A stretch of 64,000 bases of DNA from the NCBI RefSeq assembly GCF_964036645.1, contig NZ_OZ038525.1, positions 3,228,001 to 3,292,000 on the forward strand, given 5' to 3'. Positions within the stretch are counted from its first letter, which is position 1. Each line of letters starts with the position of its first letter. Origin of the DNA: Tenacibaculum sp. 190524A02b. Lineage in GTDB: Bacteria > Bacteroidota > Bacteroidia > Flavobacteriales > Flavobacteriaceae. The notes under the pieces are model-generated. The model saw only the letters and a program-made list of their open reading frames with translations, was not told the DNA's origin and did no database searches. The position numbers and the translations under genes were made by a program. This document shows, piece by piece, positions 1 to 8,800 of the stretch.

Positions 1-151
1 GAAATCATTATCTACAGCTATAACATTAGAACGATTACAAGCACTTTCTAAGGATTTTAAAATGAAAGGTTCTGTTAACTTAGAAGATAGAAAAAAATAT
101 AACGAGCAAGGAACAATTGCTACCTTAGTAATACCTTACATAAAAAATTGA
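1..151 (+). CDS. Sensor histidine kinase, C-terminal end (partial)
   Basis: Open frame enters from the left edge and stops at 149-151, leaving about 49 residues. The visible part (STAITLERLQAL, then GTIATLVIPY) resembles the last ATP-binding-domain segment of LytS-type (HATPase_c) kinases, where a conserved T-x-E-R-L helix precedes the final strand. It ends 8 nt before a LytTR-type response regulator on the same strand, the usual kinase-regulator order in Bacteroidota. The N-terminal sensor is outside the window, so the signal cannot be judged. Confidence 0.7.
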   Translation, partial: KSLSTAITLERLQALSKDFKMKGSVNLEDRKKYNEQGTIATLVIPYIKN

Positions 152-159
152 TAAATTAA

Positions 160-891
160 GTGAAAACATTAATAATAGAGGATAAAGAATATATAAGAAA
201 AGGCTTAATTAGTTTGTTACTCTCATTAGAGACCTCAATAGAAGTTGAAGTTATCGGGGAATGCGAATCTGTAAAAGACGCTGTTATTGTAGCAAATGCC
301 TGTAAACCAGAACTAGTTTTTTTGGACATAAACCTTGTTGATGGTTCTGGATTTGATTTTTTAGAACAAACTGAAAATCTATCATTTAATATCATTTTTA
401 TTACTGCTTATGAAGAATATGCACTCAAAGCTTTAAAAGTTGGTGCTATAGATTATATCTTAAAACCCGTGGATGTTGAAGAACTACAAGTAGCATTGAA
501 AAAAATAACTAAATTATCGTTCGCTGAGCAGAAACATCAACTTAATCTAGTAAAACAAGCTTGGAATAATGATGAAACTAAGTTAATTTTATCATTGCAT
601 AATAGTTTTCAAGTTATAGATTTAAATGAACTCTTGTTTTGTGAGTCAGATAAAGGATATACTACGTTTTATTGTAGTAACAATAAAAAATATGTGGTTT
701 CAAAAACTTTAAAAGAATTTGAAAAACCTCTTTTCAAAAACAATTTTATACGTCCACATCAATCCTTTATAGTTAATCTAAATTATATAAATAAATATGA
801 TAAATCTGGAGTTATCTATTTAAAAAACGGCAAAAAAATTCCGGTATCTTCTAGAAAAAGAGAGCAGTTTTTAAATACATTTTTAACTTAA
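160..891 (+). CDS. LytTR-family response regulator
   Basis: A 243-residue two-domain DNA-binding regulator. The receiver domain (about 1-120) has the acidic residues E7/D8, the phospho-acceptor D56 in FLDINL, T82 and K102 in the LKPVD motif. A LytTR DNA-binding domain covers about 145-240 (FCESDKGYT, then RPHQSFIVNLNYI). The start is a GTG at 160, chosen because it is 8 nt after the kinase stop and gives a complete first receiver strand. It is co-transcribed with the partial kinase upstream, its probable phosphodonor. Targets are unknown; LytTR proteins usually bind paired direct repeats. Confidence 0.9.
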   Translation: MKTLIIEDKEYIRKGLISLLLSLETSIEVEVIGECESVKDAVIVANACKPELVFLDINLVDGSGFDFLEQTENLSFNIIFITAYEEYALKALKVGAIDYILKPVDVEELQVALKKITKLSFAEQKHQLNLVKQAWNNDETKLILSLHNSFQVIDLNELLFCESDKGYTTFYCSNNKKYVVSKTLKEFEKPLFKNNFIRPHQSFIVNLNYINKYDKSGVIYLKNGKKIPVSSRKREQFLNTFLT

Positions 892-1205
892 GACAAAGAC
901 TATTTTACCGAAAATTAACACTCATTTAATTTAAGACAACAGAGTTAATTTGTGAGGTACTTTATTTTAAAAGTACTGAAGTATTTTTAAATAATTCTTT
1001 TGCACTCCAGTAACCTTAAAACGAAAATAAGAAAGAGTTGTTTAGACAATCTTTGTAATTTTTCGTACGGATTAACTTTGATGTAGACTAGTTGTTTAAA
1101 TAATGAGGACTCATAACCGAAGGTTACAAAGTTTGTTTGAATCCTATTACCGTTATTAAAAACAAAAAGCCCTCATTTACGATTGAGAGCTTTTTAGTGT
1201 AAAAA
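892..1205. other. Intergenic region without a gene
   Basis: About 310 bases between convergent genes. Apart from the terminator hairpin near its right end I see no coding frame, RNA gene or repeat. Confidence 0.5.
1164..1195 (-). terminator. Probable bidirectional terminator
   Basis: Inverted repeat AAAAAGC-C-CTCA / TGAG-A-GCTTTTT with one internal mismatch and an 8-nt loop. It lies just after the minus-strand tachylectin-like gene (ends 1206); read on the minus strand the stem is followed by a T-rich run. It could also stop plus-strand transcription from the LytTR gene. Confidence 0.6.
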
Positions 1206-2030
1206 TTATTTATATCTAGCATCTATATGGGTAAAACTCCAACCATTCCCAATTAGATATCCACCTACAGCGGACAAACTAGAATCAAACCCTGTATGTT
1301 GGAACAAACACATATTTCCGTTATTTTTAATTGCATAAATATGATTATTGTTCCCTGCAAAGACATGTTTAAAATTCCATCCATTGCCTAATACTTTATA
1401 ATTTCCATCAAACAGCCAATCATTACCTTTATGCACAAATAAAAGCATATCACCATTATCTTTAATTGCATAAATGCGACCATGTGTTCCAGCAAATACA
1501 TGCTTGAAATTCCATCCATTTCCTATTTTTTTTATGGATTTAGTCCATTTTGATCCATCATATTTTGACAAATACATATCACCATTATCTTTAATTGCAT
1601 AAATATGACCATCATATCCTGCAAATACATGTTTGAAGTTCCATCCTGTGCCTATTTTCTTACCTGAATCATCCCAAGAGTTACCATCTCCTAGATGCTT
1701 ATAAAAATACATGTCTCCATTAGGTTTTATACCATATAAAAATCCTAAATCTCCTACAACAATTTGCTTGAAATCCCATCCATCTGCTATTTTTTTATAA
1801 TTACCATTAAACCCCCATTCTGTTCCTTGCTTATGCTTGTAAAGAAGTAAGTCTCCATTATTATTTACTGCATAAATTAAAGATGGATGTACAGAACTAG
1901 TTTTTTTTGACTCAATAACTTCCTTTTTGGTATATGAGGTAATATTTTCTATCTCTTCATTTTCACAAGAAATAGATATAGTTCCTATAACTAAGGCAAG
2001 TAATGTCGTTTTTGTAAAGTTTGTTTTCAT
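1206..2030 (-). CDS. Tachylectin-like five-bladed propeller lipoprotein
   Basis: A 274-residue exported lipoprotein: charged N-terminus, hydrophobic stretch and a lipobox-like ISISC at about residue 22. The rest is five ~47-residue repeats built on IYAIKDNGDMYLY...W...GNGWNFKHVFAG, the pattern of tachylectin-2, a five-bladed beta-propeller lectin that binds N-acetylglucosamine/N-acetylgalactosamine. Repeat number and length both match that fold. The sugar target is inferred from the family only. It has its own terminator and no operon partner. The most likely role is surface carbohydrate binding or adhesion. Confidence 0.75.
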   Translation of the reverse strand: MKTNFTKTTLLALVIGTISISCENEEIENITSYTKKEVIESKKTSSVHPSLIYAVNNNGDLLLYKHKQGTEWGFNGNYKKIADGWDFKQIVVGDLGFLYGIKPNGDMYFYKHLGDGNSWDDSGKKIGTGWNFKHVFAGYDGHIYAIKDNGDMYLSKYDGSKWTKSIKKIGNGWNFKHVFAGTHGRIYAIKDNGDMLLFVHKGNDWLFDGNYKVLGNGWNFKHVFAGNNNHIYAIKNNGNMCLFQHTGFDSSLSAVGGYLIGNGWSFTHIDARYK

Positions 2031-2494
2031 AATCTATTTATATTTAATATTGATTTTTTTAAAGATGATTAAGTTTTAAAAAAGAAAAACATTTTTACTT
2101 ATTATGAGTTGAAGTTTAGTGTTGCTATTATATTCCCCTTAAATTCATAACAGTAAATACATCTAGTATTTTTTTTTATTATTTACAACAAAAGTAGGTG
2201 TCGTTATATCTGGTAAAAAGCGTTATTTTTTTTTCGTAGGGTTAGAATAAATAAGTGTAAAGTATCAAATAATATATGTGTTTTCAATAGGAGTAGAGGC
2301 GAATTTCTTTTACTAAGAATAATAAATCATTAAGCAACCGCCTTACTAACAACTAAAAACCAATAACTTACCTAATATAAAAAGCCAGATTATATAAAAT
2401 CTGGCTCTATTTTCTTTCTTTTTCGTTTTTTGAAGCTAGCAGGCTTCTAGTTTTGTACCTTTATAGTACTTTTTTTAATAGCAAATTTTCCCAC
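2031..2494. other. Intergenic region without a gene
   Basis: About 460 AT-rich bases between the tachylectin-like gene and ssb. Besides the hairpin at 2383-2406 I see no coding frame longer than noise. A TAnnTTTG-like match on the minus strand (2189-2196) could start the tachylectin-like transcript, but no -33 element accompanies it. Confidence 0.45.
2383..2406 (-). terminator. Hairpin terminator after ssb
   Basis: Perfect stem AGCCAGATT / AATCTGGCT with a 6-nt loop, about 90 nt downstream of the ssb stop. The minus-strand 3' side is T/A-rich rather than a pure T run, so termination is probable rather than certain. Confidence 0.5.
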
Positions 2495-2839
2495 TTATTT
2501 ATTTCCTAACATTAGAAACTCATTACATACTACTTCCGTTATGTATCTTTTATTTCCTTCATTATCTTCAAAGGAACGAGAAGTTAATTTTCCTTCTATT
2601 ACTACTTCACTTCCTTTTTGTAGATACTGCTCTATGATTTCTGCAGTTTTGTTCCATGCTACAATGTTGTGCCATTGTGTATCGGTTACCTTTTGTCCGC
2701 TTGAATTTTTGTAAGTTTCATTGGTTGCTAAAGAAAATTTAGCTAGTTTTTTACCACTTTCTAGTGTTATAACTTCTGGGTTACTACCCAAATTACCAAT
2801 TAACTGTACCTTGTTTTTAAGTGCATTCATGTTATTCAT
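2495..2839 (-). CDS. ssb: Short single-stranded DNA-binding protein
   Basis: A 114-residue OB-fold protein (NKVQLIGNLGSNPEV, FSLATNE, QWHNIVAWNKTAEI, GSEVVIEGKLTSRSF) matching bacterial SSB from end to end of the DNA-binding core. SSB coats single-stranded DNA as a tetramer. It stops at FLMLGNK and lacks the flexible linker and acidic DDDIPF-type tail that recruits partner proteins in housekeeping SSBs, so it is likely an accessory paralogue. The start could be residue 1 or Met4 (2830). It stands alone and is divergent from the acetyltransferase gene. Confidence 0.9.
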   Translation of the reverse strand: MNNMNALKNKVQLIGNLGSNPEVITLESGKKLAKFSLATNETYKNSSGQKVTDTQWHNIVAWNKTAEIIEQYLQKGSEVVIEGKLTSRSFEDNEGNKRYITEVVCNEFLMLGNK

Positions 2840-2887
2840 TTTTTCGTTTAACAGTTAAGATTTATTATTTGTTTTTGTTTGACACTG

Positions 2888-2895
2888 CAAAGATG
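2888..2895 (-). promoter_or_regulatory. Possible ssb -7 element
   Basis: On the minus strand CATCTTTG, one base off the Bacteroidota -7 consensus TAnnTTTG, about 50 nt before the ssb start. No well-placed -33 TTTG is seen. Confidence 0.3.
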
Positions 2896-2967
2896 CAATG
2901 CCATCAAAGGATTAATTGGTAAGTAATCGTTTGTTTTCGATTGTAAATGAATGTAATCGTTTATTGT

Positions 2968-2975
2968 TATATTTG
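2968..2975 (+). promoter_or_regulatory. -7 promoter element for the acetyltransferase gene
   Basis: TATATTTG matches TAnnTTTG exactly and ends 14 nt before the ATG at 2990, implying a very short leader. A TTG at 2941-2943 is a poorly spaced -33 candidate. Confidence 0.45.
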
Positions 2976-2989
2976 AAAAAAATAATTTC

Positions 2990-3532
2990 ATGGAATTTTA
3001 CTTAGAAACGGAACGTTTGATCTTAAGAGACTTTAGAGAAAAGGATACCAAGTCTATATTTGAATTAGATTCTAATCCTGAAGTTCATAAATATCTTGGT
3101 AATAATACTATTTCTACTTATCAGGAGGCAGAAAAGATTATTGAGTTTTTTAAAACGCAATACAATGATAATGGCATCGGTAGATTTGCTGCTTTTGAAA
3201 AAGTGTCTGGGGAATTTATTGGTTGGTCTGGACTGAAATTAAACAAAGGTGAAAAAGAAGAACTAAATGGTTTTACTAACTTTATTGATATTGGATATAG
3301 ATTATTACCTAAATTTTGGGGTAAAGGATATGCTTCTGAATCTGCTTTTGCCTGTTTAGACTTCGGTTTTAAAAAAATGAATTATAAGGTTATATATGGA
3401 GCTGCACAAAACTCTAATATTGGTTCTAACAAAATTCTAAAAAAAATAGGTCTCCAATTTATTAATGAATTTGTTTTTGAAGGTGAAAAAGCTAGTTGGT
3501 ATGAATTGAAAAAAGAAAATTATGGGAAATAA
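2990..3532 (+). CDS. GNAT-family N-acetyltransferase (RimJ/RimL type)
   Basis: A 180-residue acetyl-CoA-dependent acetyltransferase. It opens with LETERLILRDFREKD, typical of the RimJ/RimL/Acetyltransf_3 branch. The acetyl-CoA-binding segment is near residues 105-120 (YRLLPKFWGKGYASESAF), followed by VIYGAAQNSNIGSNKILKK. Substrates in this branch include ribosomal protein N-termini, other protein amines and small amines; the actual substrate is unknown. Its last 11 nt overlap the next gene, so the two are probably translated together. Confidence 0.9.
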   Translation: MEFYLETERLILRDFREKDTKSIFELDSNPEVHKYLGNNTISTYQEAEKIIEFFKTQYNDNGIGRFAAFEKVSGEFIGWSGLKLNKGEKEELNGFTNFIDIGYRLLPKFWGKGYASESAFACLDFGFKKMNYKVIYGAAQNSNIGSNKILKKIGLQFINEFVFEGEKASWYELKKENYGK

Positions 3533-3872
3533 GAAGTGTTTAGAATGCGGTGAAAAAGTAATTGGCCGAGTTGATAAAAAGTTCTGTTCTGATTATTGTA
3601 GAAATGCTTTTAATAATAAAGTGAATAAGGAAAGTAAAAACCTTATTAGAAACACAAACAATAGACTCCGTAAAAATTATAAAATTCTCACAGAGTTAAA
3701 TTCTTCTGGAAAGACAAAAGTCACCAGAAGAAAATTATTTGATAAAGGTTTTGATTTTAAATTTATGACCTCATTATATATTACTAAAACAGGAAACACC
3801 TATTTTTATGTATATGACCAAGGTTATTTAGAGTTGGAAAATGAATGGTTTTTGCTAGTAAAGCAAGAGTAA
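3522..3872 (+). CDS. Small zinc-finger protein, function unknown
   Basis: 116 residues. An N-terminal treble-clef-like zinc site is formed by C6, C9, C22 and C26 (CLEC ... FCSDYC), followed by a basic helix (RNAFNNKVNKESKNLIRN) and a C-terminal half rich in aromatic residues. The Cys pattern resembles small zinc-ribbon proteins common in Flavobacteriia. Overlap with the acetyltransferase gene suggests translational coupling. Nucleic-acid or protein binding is plausible but not shown. Confidence 0.8.
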   Translation: MGNKKCLECGEKVIGRVDKKFCSDYCRNAFNNKVNKESKNLIRNTNNRLRKNYKILTELNSSGKTKVTRRKLFDKGFDFKFMTSLYITKTGNTYFYVYDQGYLELENEWFLLVKQE

Positions 3873-3873
3873 T

Positions 3874-4341
3874 TTATTTCCATGTATTTCCTTTTAGTTT
3901 CATGGCTGCTTTTAATACGTCTTTTTGACTTATTTGCCCTACTAGTTTTCCATTTTGTACAATAGGAAACCGCCTTCTTCTAGAATCTAAAAACTTATTA
4001 GCAGCATCAAAAATATTCATACTACCATCTATAGTTTCTACTTCTCTTACCATTGCCTTCCCTACAGTATTGTTTTGATCAATAGGTAAGTTATAATATC
4101 TACTTTCAGAAATTTGTTTTATACAATCTCCTTCAGAAATAATACCTATCAATTCATTCTTATCATTTACTACAGGTCCACCAGAAATCTTATTACTAAT
4201 TAGAGTTTCTATCACCTCTTCTATAGGTTGTTCTTCCTTAAAAGAAATTATTTTAGTTGACATATAGTCTGAAACTAAAATAGGTTCTGTTTCCTTTTTC
4301 TGTACATTTGTTCGCCTCCCTTGAAAGTTAATAATTCCCAT
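3874..4341 (-). CDS. CBS-domain protein
   Basis: 155 residues with a tandem CBS pair: first about 25-80 (SDYMSTKIISFKEEQPIEE ... GGPVVNDKNELIGIISEGD), second about 95-150 (AMVREVETIDGSMNIFDAA ... RRRFPIVQNGKLVGQISQKDVL). CBS pairs bind adenosine nucleotides and act as energy or ligand sensors. No catalytic or membrane domain is attached, so it is a stand-alone regulatory module with an unknown partner. It is convergent with the zinc-finger gene (1 nt apart). Confidence 0.88.
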   Translation of the reverse strand: MGIINFQGRRTNVQKKETEPILVSDYMSTKIISFKEEQPIEEVIETLISNKISGGPVVNDKNELIGIISEGDCIKQISESRYYNLPIDQNNTVGKAMVREVETIDGSMNIFDAANKFLDSRRRRFPIVQNGKLVGQISQKDVLKAAMKLKGNTWK

Positions 4342-4477
4342 AATAGTTAGTTTTAAACTACTGAATATATTGATTTTAAATCAATTATCAAAATTTAAAG
4401 CTTCAAATAAATAATTAACTCCTATATTTTCACTACTTATCGTACAATTAGAAACTCAAATAAATTACAAAAAATAA

Positions 4478-4499
4478 AGCTTGCAATAATTTGCAAGCT
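4478..4499 (-). terminator. Terminator of the acpP-pyk operon
   Basis: Perfect 9-bp stem AGCTTGCAA / TTGCAAGCT with loop TAAT, 29 nt after the pyk stop; the minus strand continues TTTATTTTTTG, a classic Rho-independent terminator. Confidence 0.85.
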
Positions 4500-4527
4500 C
4501 TAAAAATATATAGTTATCTCAAATGTA

Positions 4528-5955
4528 TTAGTCAATTTGTGATACACGTAGTGTATTTACCATTCCTTTGGCTTTTACTGGCATAGAAGATAGGTTAATC
4601 ATAAAATCACCTGTTTTCACGAATCCTTTCTCTTTAGCTATTTCATTGATATCTTCAATCGTTTCATCTGTACTTAAGTTTCGATCATAATGGTAAGCTC
4701 TAACTCCCCATAAAAGATTTAGTTTACCAAGTATTCTTTTTTCAGATGAAAATGCCAATACGTGTGATTTTGGACGCCATGCAGAAATTTGAAAAGCCGT
4801 ATAACCACTATTGGTTAATGTAGAAATAGCTGATGCATTAATATCATCTGCCATTAACGCTGCATGGTGACAAACTGATTTTGTTATAAAACGATTTGTT
4901 CTAATATGTGGTGGTTCTTGTGGTACTTTAATTAATTCTGAAAATTCCACACTTCCTATTATTTCAGTCATTTTTTTAATCACTTTTACAGGATGTTTCC
5001 CAACAGAAGTTTCTCCTGATAACATCACAGCATCTGCTCCATCCATAATAGAGTTGGCTACATCATTAACTTCTGCTCTTGTAGGTACTGGGTTTTCAAT
5101 CATTGTTTCCATCATCTGTGTAGCAATAATTACAGGAATCCTTGCCAACTTAGCTCTACGCACCAAACTTTTTTGAATTAATGGTACATCTTGCATTGGA
5201 ACCTCAACACCTAAGTCTCCCCTTGCTACCATCAAGCCATCACAGTAAGGTATTAAAGCATCTATATTCTCAACAGCTTCAGGTTTTTCTATTTTTGCTA
5301 TTACAGGTACTCGGTAACGTGATTTTTGCTTAATTAGGTCTCTAAGCATTCTCAAATCTTCAGGCGTTCTTACAAAAGATAGAGCAATCCAATCTACCTC
5401 TTGTTGTAATGCAAATACTACATCTTTTTTATCTTTTTCAGTAAGTGCTGGTAATGAAATATTAGTGTTTGGTAAATTAACTCCTTTCTTTGATTTTAGT
5501 AGCCCTCCTACTATTACTTTAGCTTCAACAGTCTTATTTTTATCAGTTGAAACAACTTCAAATAAAAGTTTTCCATCATCTACTAAAATTTGCTCTCCTT
5601 CTTTTACATCTTTTGGAAAGCGCTTGTAAGTCATATAAGCTTTTTCTTTAGTTCCAACACATTCTTCTGTTGTGAACTTAAAAATATCTCCTTCATTTAA
5701 TACAACACCTTCCTCCATAATACCAACACGCAATTTAGGCCCTTGCAAATCTGCTAAAATTGCTACATTGTACCCTTTCTCTTCATTGATTTCTCTAATT
5801 TGCACTATTCTTTCCTTTACAGTTTCATAATCTGCATGAGAAAAATTAATACGAAAAACATTAACTCCAGCAGCTGCCATTTTAGTTAAAATTTCTTTTG
5901 TATTTGTTGCTGGACCTAAAGTGGCTACTATTTTTGTTTTCTTATTATGTGGCAT
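4528..5955 (-). CDS. pyk: Pyruvate kinase
   Basis: A 475-residue glycolytic enzyme converting phosphoenolpyruvate and ADP to pyruvate and ATP. Seen: N-terminal KTKIVATLGPAT, FRINFSHADYE, the small B domain, the active-site segment PVIAKIEKPEAVENI with the catalytic Lys, ARGDLGVEVP for the metal site, and ATQMMETMIENPVPTRAE. Length is normal for bacterial enzymes. Last gene of the minus-strand run acpP-fabF-rnc-IPExxxVDY-pyk; its ATG is 3 nt after the preceding stop. Cytoplasmic. Confidence 0.98.
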   Translation of the reverse strand: MPHNKKTKIVATLGPATNTKEILTKMAAAGVNVFRINFSHADYETVKERIVQIREINEEKGYNVAILADLQGPKLRVGIMEEGVVLNEGDIFKFTTEECVGTKEKAYMTYKRFPKDVKEGEQILVDDGKLLFEVVSTDKNKTVEAKVIVGGLLKSKKGVNLPNTNISLPALTEKDKKDVVFALQQEVDWIALSFVRTPEDLRMLRDLIKQKSRYRVPVIAKIEKPEAVENIDALIPYCDGLMVARGDLGVEVPMQDVPLIQKSLVRRAKLARIPVIIATQMMETMIENPVPTRAEVNDVANSIMDGADAVMLSGETSVGKHPVKVIKKMTEIIGSVEFSELIKVPQEPPHIRTNRFITKSVCHHAALMADDINASAISTLTNSGYTAFQISAWRPKSHVLAFSSEKRILGKLNLLWGVRAYHYDRNLSTDETIEDINEIAKEKGFVKTGDFMINLSSMPVKAKGMVNTLRVSQID

Positions 5956-5958
5956 ATG

Positions 5959-6438
5959 CTAAAAAATTAAAAAATCTTTTGATTTTAAAGTATCAATATC
6001 TATTTGATATGATGTTACAACTTGTGGAATAGTTTTTATGTTATTTATTAAAGAATCAACAAATGTTTCTTTAAAGTCCCCTTCTATTTTTAAAAAATAA
6101 TCCACCTTCTTTTTTTCAGAAACTAGGTACTCAACTACGCTGGTAGTTCTTTTCATAAAAAGTCCTATTGCTTCTATTTCTACTTTCTTTTTACTTACAT
6201 TATTTATTAAAAACCAATTGGTATCTTCTTTTTCGTTTACGTATTCATAAATAGGAAACGACACAATTTCTTTGTTTTTGTTTTTTATATCTAAACAAAA
6301 ATTAGCTTTTTCAAAAAAACATTCTAATTTGCTATTTAAAAGATAAGCCAATTTATAATCATTGAGCGTTGTATGAATTCCTATTAATGAATATTGACTA
6401 ATAGCAAACTCATTAAAATCTAGCTCATAAAAAGACAT
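5959..6438 (-). CDS. IPExxxVDY-family protein
   Basis: 159 residues of unknown biochemical role, matching a small Bacteroidota family that regularly sits between rnc and pyk. It opens with an aromatic/acidic segment (YELDFNEFAISQYSLIGIHTTLNDYKLAYLLN). The family's C-terminal IPE-xxx-VDY signature appears here in a diverged form, IPQVVTSYQID. No signal peptide or membrane segment, so cytoplasmic. Identification rests on neighbourhood plus overall pattern. Confidence 0.75.
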   Translation of the reverse strand: MSFYELDFNEFAISQYSLIGIHTTLNDYKLAYLLNSKLECFFEKANFCLDIKNKNKEIVSFPIYEYVNEKEDTNWFLINNVSKKKVEIEAIGLFMKRTTSVVEYLVSEKKKVDYFLKIEGDFKETFVDSLINNIKTIPQVVTSYQIDIDTLKSKDFLIF

Positions 6439-6522
6439 AAAAAAATCTATTAGTTTTTTGCTAATTTAAACAATGTAGTTAAAATATAATGTGAAATTAA
6501 CGAAAAGGTTTTCGGCTGTATG

Positions 6523-7260
6523 TTAAGAGTTTTTCATTTTATCTTGCATAGCGTAGTACACTCTTTTTGCTGCAATTTCTTCTGCTTTTTTCTTCGATGT
6601 AGCTCTTCCTTTAGCCACAATCATACCATCTATGCTAACTCTTACACTAAAATGTTTTTTACTTTGTTTCCCTGTATCTTCATAAGAATCAAAGCTATAT
6701 TTCTTCTTGTTTTTTTGACACCACTCTATAATATATCCTTTATAACTAGAGATTTTACCTTCTAGTTTACCAATATCTACATAAGGTAAAATAACTTGCT
6801 CATAAATAAATTGATGGCAGTAGTTATAACCTCTATCTAAATAAATGGCTCCAATAAGTGCTTCAAAAATATTTCCGTGTAAGTTATTACTTATTTGGTT
6901 TTGTGCTATATTACTTTTAACAAATCGGATCAAATCTAAATCCTTACCAAGACTGTTGAGATGTTCTCTACTTACCACTTTTGATCTCATTTGTGTTAAG
7001 TAACCTTCATCACCTTTAGGGACTTTCTTATACAAATAAGAAGCAATAACAGAGCCTAAAATAGCATCCCCTAAAAACTCTAGTCTCTCGTAATTTACAG
7101 GATTTCCTTTACTATCTACTAATTTTAAAGACCTATGCGTAAACGCTTTTTTATAATGCGATAACTTTATGGGCTTAAAATTAAGCAGTTCTTTCAATTC
7201 GTAGTAAAAGTCCTCATCCTCTTTATTCTGGGGTTTAACTATTCTACGAAGGAAATTCAT
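6523..7260 (-). CDS. rnc: Ribonuclease III
   Basis: A 245-residue double-strand-specific endoribonuclease that processes rRNA precursors and structured mRNAs. The nuclease signature ERLEFLGDA is at 58-66, with E61 and D65 as catalytic/metal residues; a second acidic site is in NIFEALIGAIYLDRG. A double-stranded RNA-binding domain follows at about 170-240 (HFSVRVSIDGMIVAKGRATSKKKAEEIAA). Five nt downstream of fabF; the acpP-fabF-rnc order is widespread in bacteria. Confidence 0.97.
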   Translation of the reverse strand: MNFLRRIVKPQNKEDEDFYYELKELLNFKPIKLSHYKKAFTHRSLKLVDSKGNPVNYERLEFLGDAILGSVIASYLYKKVPKGDEGYLTQMRSKVVSREHLNSLGKDLDLIRFVKSNIAQNQISNNLHGNIFEALIGAIYLDRGYNYCHQFIYEQVILPYVDIGKLEGKISSYKGYIIEWCQKNKKKYSFDSYEDTGKQSKKHFSVRVSIDGMIVAKGRATSKKKAEEIAAKRVYYAMQDKMKNS

Positions 7261-7265
7261 ATAAT

Positions 7266-8516
7266 TTAATCTAATTTTTTAAAGGCAACACAAGCATTGT
7301 GTCCTCCAAATCCAAAAGTATTACTTATAGCTACCTTAATATCTCTCTTTTGAGCTTTATTCAACGTTAAATTCAAGTCTGAATTTATGTTTTCATCAAC
7401 ATTAGCATGATTAATAGTTGGTGGAACTACACCATTTTCCATGGCTAAGATTGATGCGATTGCTTCAATAGCTCCAGCAGCTCCTAACAAATGCCCTGTC
7501 ATTGACTTTGTTGAATTGATATTAATATTCTTTGCATGTTCACCAAACACCTCAGATATCGCTTTTAATTCAGCTACATCACCTAATGGTGTAGAAGTTC
7601 CATGTGTATTGATATGATCTACATCCTCTGGTTTTAAACCTGCATTTTCAAGGCAGTTTTTCATTACCGCAATAACTCCAACTCCCTCAGGATGTGGCGC
7701 AGTCATGTGATGTGCGTCAGAAGACAAACCTCCTCCAACTACTTCAGCATATATTTTAGCACCTCTAGCCTTAGCATGCTCATATTCTTCTAATACGATT
7801 GCTCCTGCTCCTTCACCTAGTACAAAACCATCTCTTTCAGAATCAAAAGGTCTTGAGGCTGTTTCTGGACTCTCATTTCTTGTTGATAAAGCATGCATTG
7901 CATTGAATCCTCCCATACCAGCTATAGTAACAGCTGCTTCACTTCCTCCGGTAACAACAACATCACAATGTCCAAGTCTAATATAGTTTAAAGCATCAAT
8001 CATTGCATTAGCAGATGATGCGCAAGCAGATACTGTAGTATAATTAGGCCCCATAAATCCATTTTTAATAGATATGTTACCTGGTGCTATATCTGCTATC
8101 ATTTTTGGGATAAAAAATGGATTGAATTTTGGTGTTCCATCTCCTTTTGAATAATTTAACACCTCTTCTTGAAAAGTTTCCAAACCTCCAATTCCTGCTC
8201 CCCAAATTACACCTACGCGTAATTTGTTTACTTCGTCTAAGTTTAATTTTGAATCTGCAATTGCTTCATCAGAAGCTACCATTGCATATTGAGTAAACTT
8301 ATCCATTCTACGTGATTCCTTCCTATGGATGAAGTCATTCACGTTAAAATTCTTTAATTCACAAGCAAAACGAGTTTTGAACTTGGCAGCATCGAAATAC
8401 GTTATAGGTGCTGCTCCGCTAACTCCGTTAACTAAGCTGTTCCAATATTCTTCTTTATTGTTTCCTATTGGCGTTAATGCGCCAAGTCCAGTTACTACAA
8501 CTCGCTTTAATTGCAT
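7266..8516 (-). CDS. fabF: Beta-ketoacyl-ACP synthase II
   Basis: A 416-residue condensing enzyme of type II fatty-acid synthesis; it joins malonyl-ACP to acyl-ACP, extending the chain by two carbons. The catalytic triad is visible: C165 in VSACASSA, H305 in INTHGTSTP and H342 in GHLLGAAGA. The C-terminal gating segment SNTFGFGGHNA is present. Full length. Located 7 nt after acpP, whose product carries its substrates. Confidence 0.98.
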   Translation of the reverse strand: MQLKRVVVTGLGALTPIGNNKEEYWNSLVNGVSGAAPITYFDAAKFKTRFACELKNFNVNDFIHRKESRRMDKFTQYAMVASDEAIADSKLNLDEVNKLRVGVIWGAGIGGLETFQEEVLNYSKGDGTPKFNPFFIPKMIADIAPGNISIKNGFMGPNYTTVSACASSANAMIDALNYIRLGHCDVVVTGGSEAAVTIAGMGGFNAMHALSTRNESPETASRPFDSERDGFVLGEGAGAIVLEEYEHAKARGAKIYAEVVGGGLSSDAHHMTAPHPEGVGVIAVMKNCLENAGLKPEDVDHINTHGTSTPLGDVAELKAISEVFGEHAKNININSTKSMTGHLLGAAGAIEAIASILAMENGVVPPTINHANVDENINSDLNLTLNKAQKRDIKVAISNTFGFGGHNACVAFKKLD

Positions 8517-8523
8517 ATAATTC

Positions 8524-8760
8524 TTATTTTTTTGCGTCTTCTATATAGCTAATCGCTTGACCTACCGTACCAATATTCTCAGCTTGATCGTCTGGAATTT
8601 GAATATCGAATTCCTTCTCGAATTCCATAATTAACTCAACAGTATCTAATGAATCAGCTCCTAAGTCATTTGTGAAGCTTGCTTCGTTTGTTACTTCGTT
8701 ATCGTCTACACCTAACTTGTCAACGATAATCGCTTTTACTCTTGATGCAATGTCTGACAT
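8524..8760 (-). CDS. acpP: Acyl carrier protein
   Basis: A 78-residue acidic four-helix carrier. The phosphopantetheine-bearing serine is S37 in the motif [12 protein letters not shown]. It carries growing acyl chains for fatty-acid and lipid synthesis. First gene of the operon, preceded by a candidate -7 promoter element, and followed by fabF. Confidence 0.98.
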   Translation of the reverse strand: MSDIASRVKAIIVDKLGVDDNEVTNEASFTNDLGADSLDTVELIMEFEKEFDIQIPDDQAENIGTVGQAISYIEDAKK

Positions 8761-8792
8761 AATTTTATAAGTTTTAAAATTTAAAATCGGGG

Positions 8793-8800
8793 CAAAAATA
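8793..8800 (-). promoter_or_regulatory. Possible acpP operon -7 element
   Basis: The minus strand reads TATTTTTG, matching TAnnTTTG, 32-40 nt before the acpP start. A -33 TTG at correct spacing is not evident. Confidence 0.4.
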
